Below are positions 5,660-6,313 of a DNA stretch of 6,313 nt, in pieces. Source of the DNA: Clostridium sp. (GTDB lineage: Bacteria; Bacillota_A; Clostridia; Lachnospirales; Lachnospiraceae); contig JAMPAW010000186.1 in NCBI GenBank assembly GCA_023666975.1, positions 1 to 6,313 on the forward strand, read 5' to 3'. The notes under the pieces are model-generated. The model was not told the DNA's origin and ran no database searches. It saw only the letters and a list, made by a program, of their open reading frames with translations. The number at the start of each line of letters is the position of its first letter. Positions within the stretch are counted from its first letter, which is position 1. The translations under genes were made by a program, and so were the position numbers.

Positions 5660-5914
5660 ATGACGAAATACTTAAACGCCAAAGAATACGACATTTTGTG
5701 TACGATTTTTCATTCGGAAGAACCGATGAATGTATCCCAGATCCTCAAGGTTCATTCCACGTTAACTTCCAACATCGTTCAGCCCGTCATACGGAAACTG
5801 TTGAAGCTGAATTTGATCGAAGTGGCGGATATTGCCATAGACGGCAATATTTTTTCCCGACGCTTTCGGACAACCGATGCCGCTCCGCGGGACAAGCAGT
5901 TTGACTGCCCTTAA
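5660..5914 (+). pseudogene. BlaI/MecI-family repressor, C-terminally truncated
   Basis: I chose ATG 5660 because GGAG (5648-5651) lies eight bases upstream; earlier in-frame ATGs (5588, 5636) have no site. The 84-residue product begins MTKYLNAKEYDILCTIF. It has a helix-turn-helix region (PMNVSQILK...LTSNIVQPVIRKLLKLNLIE, about 22-54) and a wing (VADIAIDGNIFSRRFR, about 55-70), as in BlaI/MecI/CopY winged-helix repressors. Family members are about 120-130 residues with a C-terminal dimerisation helix and the protease cleavage site. Both are missing here, replaced by TTDAAPRDKQFDCP and a stop. An open frame shifted by one base (SSLTALKDLTADNPTGTTKD, about 5895-5954) may be the surviving old C-terminus, implying an out-of-frame deletion. 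It precedes the M56 sensor gene and faces the ABC operon. Without dimerisation, stable repression is unlikely. Confidence 0.72.
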
Positions 5915-5955
5915 AGATCTAACAGCTGATAACCCAACCGGAACTACAAAAGATA

Positions 5956-5960
5956 AGGAG
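5956..5960 (+). promoter_or_regulatory. Ribosome binding site of the BlaR1-like gene
   Basis: AAGGAG (5955-5960) lies five bases before the ATG at 5966 and fixes the start of the M56-type sensor fragment. Confidence 0.6.
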
Positions 5961-5965
5961 ACGAC

Positions 5966-6301
5966 ATGCTGCACTTTTCGTTTTCAACTGTTTTCATGGC
6001 ATTATTGACGAGCAACGCTCTTGCCATTTTGATTGCATTCTGTTTCCGTCACGAAAAGACCATGATTTATCTCGGCTGTCAGGCACTGACGCTCCTTGTC
6101 GCGCTTGGAATTGCCCGGCTTCTCATTCCCTTTGAGTTTCCGTTTTGCACGAATATCAATCTGCCTCGTCCGTTATCGAAACTGATCTCCAACTTTCTGG
6201 AGCCACGGGTTCCTTTTCTGACGGCTAGGCTTTCTTTGTGGAACCTTTTTGAAATTATATTAGGTAATTGCGAAACTCACTCCGTTCGTTTGCAATCTTG
6301 A
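5966..6301 (+). pseudogene. BlaR1-like M56 membrane sensor, N-terminal fragment
   Basis: From ATG 5966 the frame encodes MLHFSFSTVFMALLTSNALA with a first membrane helix (about residues 6-27) and a second (about 34-55, IYLGCQALTLLVALGIARLL). It continues IPFEFPFCTNINLPRPLSKL and ends SLWNLFEI, a layout seen in BlaR1/MecR1-type M56 proteins before the third helix. Full-length sensors are several hundred residues with an HEXXH zinc metalloprotease between later helices; none of that is present. After NLFEI the protein runs into ILGNCETHSVRLQS and a stop, which does not look like M56 sequence and coincides with inverted repeats. The break is probably caused by an inserted or rearranged element. 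In the intact system the sensor would detect an envelope signal and inactivate the BlaI-type repressor encoded just upstream. The rest of the gene may resume beyond the window. Confidence 0.72.
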
Positions 6302-6306
6302 ACGAA
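6266..6306. repeat. Overlapping inverted repeats at the sensor gene break
   Basis: ATTGC-G-AAAC (6267-6276) pairs with GTTTGCAAT (6288-6296) with one bulged G and an 11-base loop. TTCGTT (6285-6290) pairs perfectly with AACGAA (6301-6306) around a 10-base loop. The two hairpins share bases, so only one can form at a time. They begin exactly where similarity to M56 sensors stops. This is what the terminal inverted repeat of an insertion sequence or a small palindromic mobile repeat would look like, but only one side is visible and no target duplication can be checked. Confidence 0.4.
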
Positions 6307-6313
6307 AAGAGGC

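Noticed and set aside
5762..5974. Minus-strand open frame of 70 codons opposite the repressor
   Set aside because: It is antisense to the BlaI-like helix-turn-helix coding region and has no supporting signals.
1..6313. CRISPR array, tRNA, rRNA or transposase gene
   Set aside because: No regularly spaced direct repeats, cloverleaf pattern, rRNA-like sequence or transposase motif was seen on either strand.

Overview
The window looks like chromosome from a low- to mid-GC Firmicute, most likely a gut clostridium of the Lachnospiraceae type. This is inference. It rests on strong AGGAGG ribosome binding sites, TTG/GTG starts, a BlaI/BlaR1-type pair, a MacB-like ABC cassette with a DUF4163/DUF3298-like lipoprotein, and an RHS/Imm26 polymorphic-toxin remnant. 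The right half (about 4000-6250) is clearly richer in GC than the left 1.4 kb. That fits an AT-rich toxin/immunity cassette next to more ordinary chromosomal DNA.

Layout from right to left. A divergent control region (about 5406-5659) separates two arms. Rightward lie a shortened BlaI-family repressor (5660-5914) and the N-terminal part of a BlaR1-like M56 membrane sensor (5966-6301). The sensor breaks off into unrelated sequence carrying inverted repeats at the window edge. Leftward, behind a near-perfect sigma-A promoter, come a MacB/FtsX-like permease in three frames (4541-5405), its ATP-binding subunit without Walker A (3911-4502), an apparently intact lipoprotein (3205-3993), a small broken gene with two nonsense codons (3050-3211) and an apparently intact membrane-anchored protein (2384-2998). 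Next are pieces of a second ABC exporter, a membrane-domain scrap (2077-2275) and an ATPase scrap (1676-2087). Then come the C-terminal end of an RHS core without its toxin (1266-1610), an intact Imm26-like immunity gene (769-1278), a small coupled ORF with a decayed in-frame tail (377-772), and an unidentified gene that runs off the left edge (1-347).

Working picture. The ancestral right-hand module was probably a sensor/repressor pair controlling a divergent ABC transporter-lipoprotein operon, plausibly for cell-envelope or antimicrobial-peptide stress. The left-hand module was the variable end of an RHS polymorphic toxin with its immunity genes. Both are heavily eroded. Core enzyme genes carry deletions, frameshifts, nonsense codons and lost catalytic residues, while the immunity protein, the lipoprotein and one membrane-anchored protein keep clean reading frames. 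I see no RNA genes, CRISPR array or transposase.
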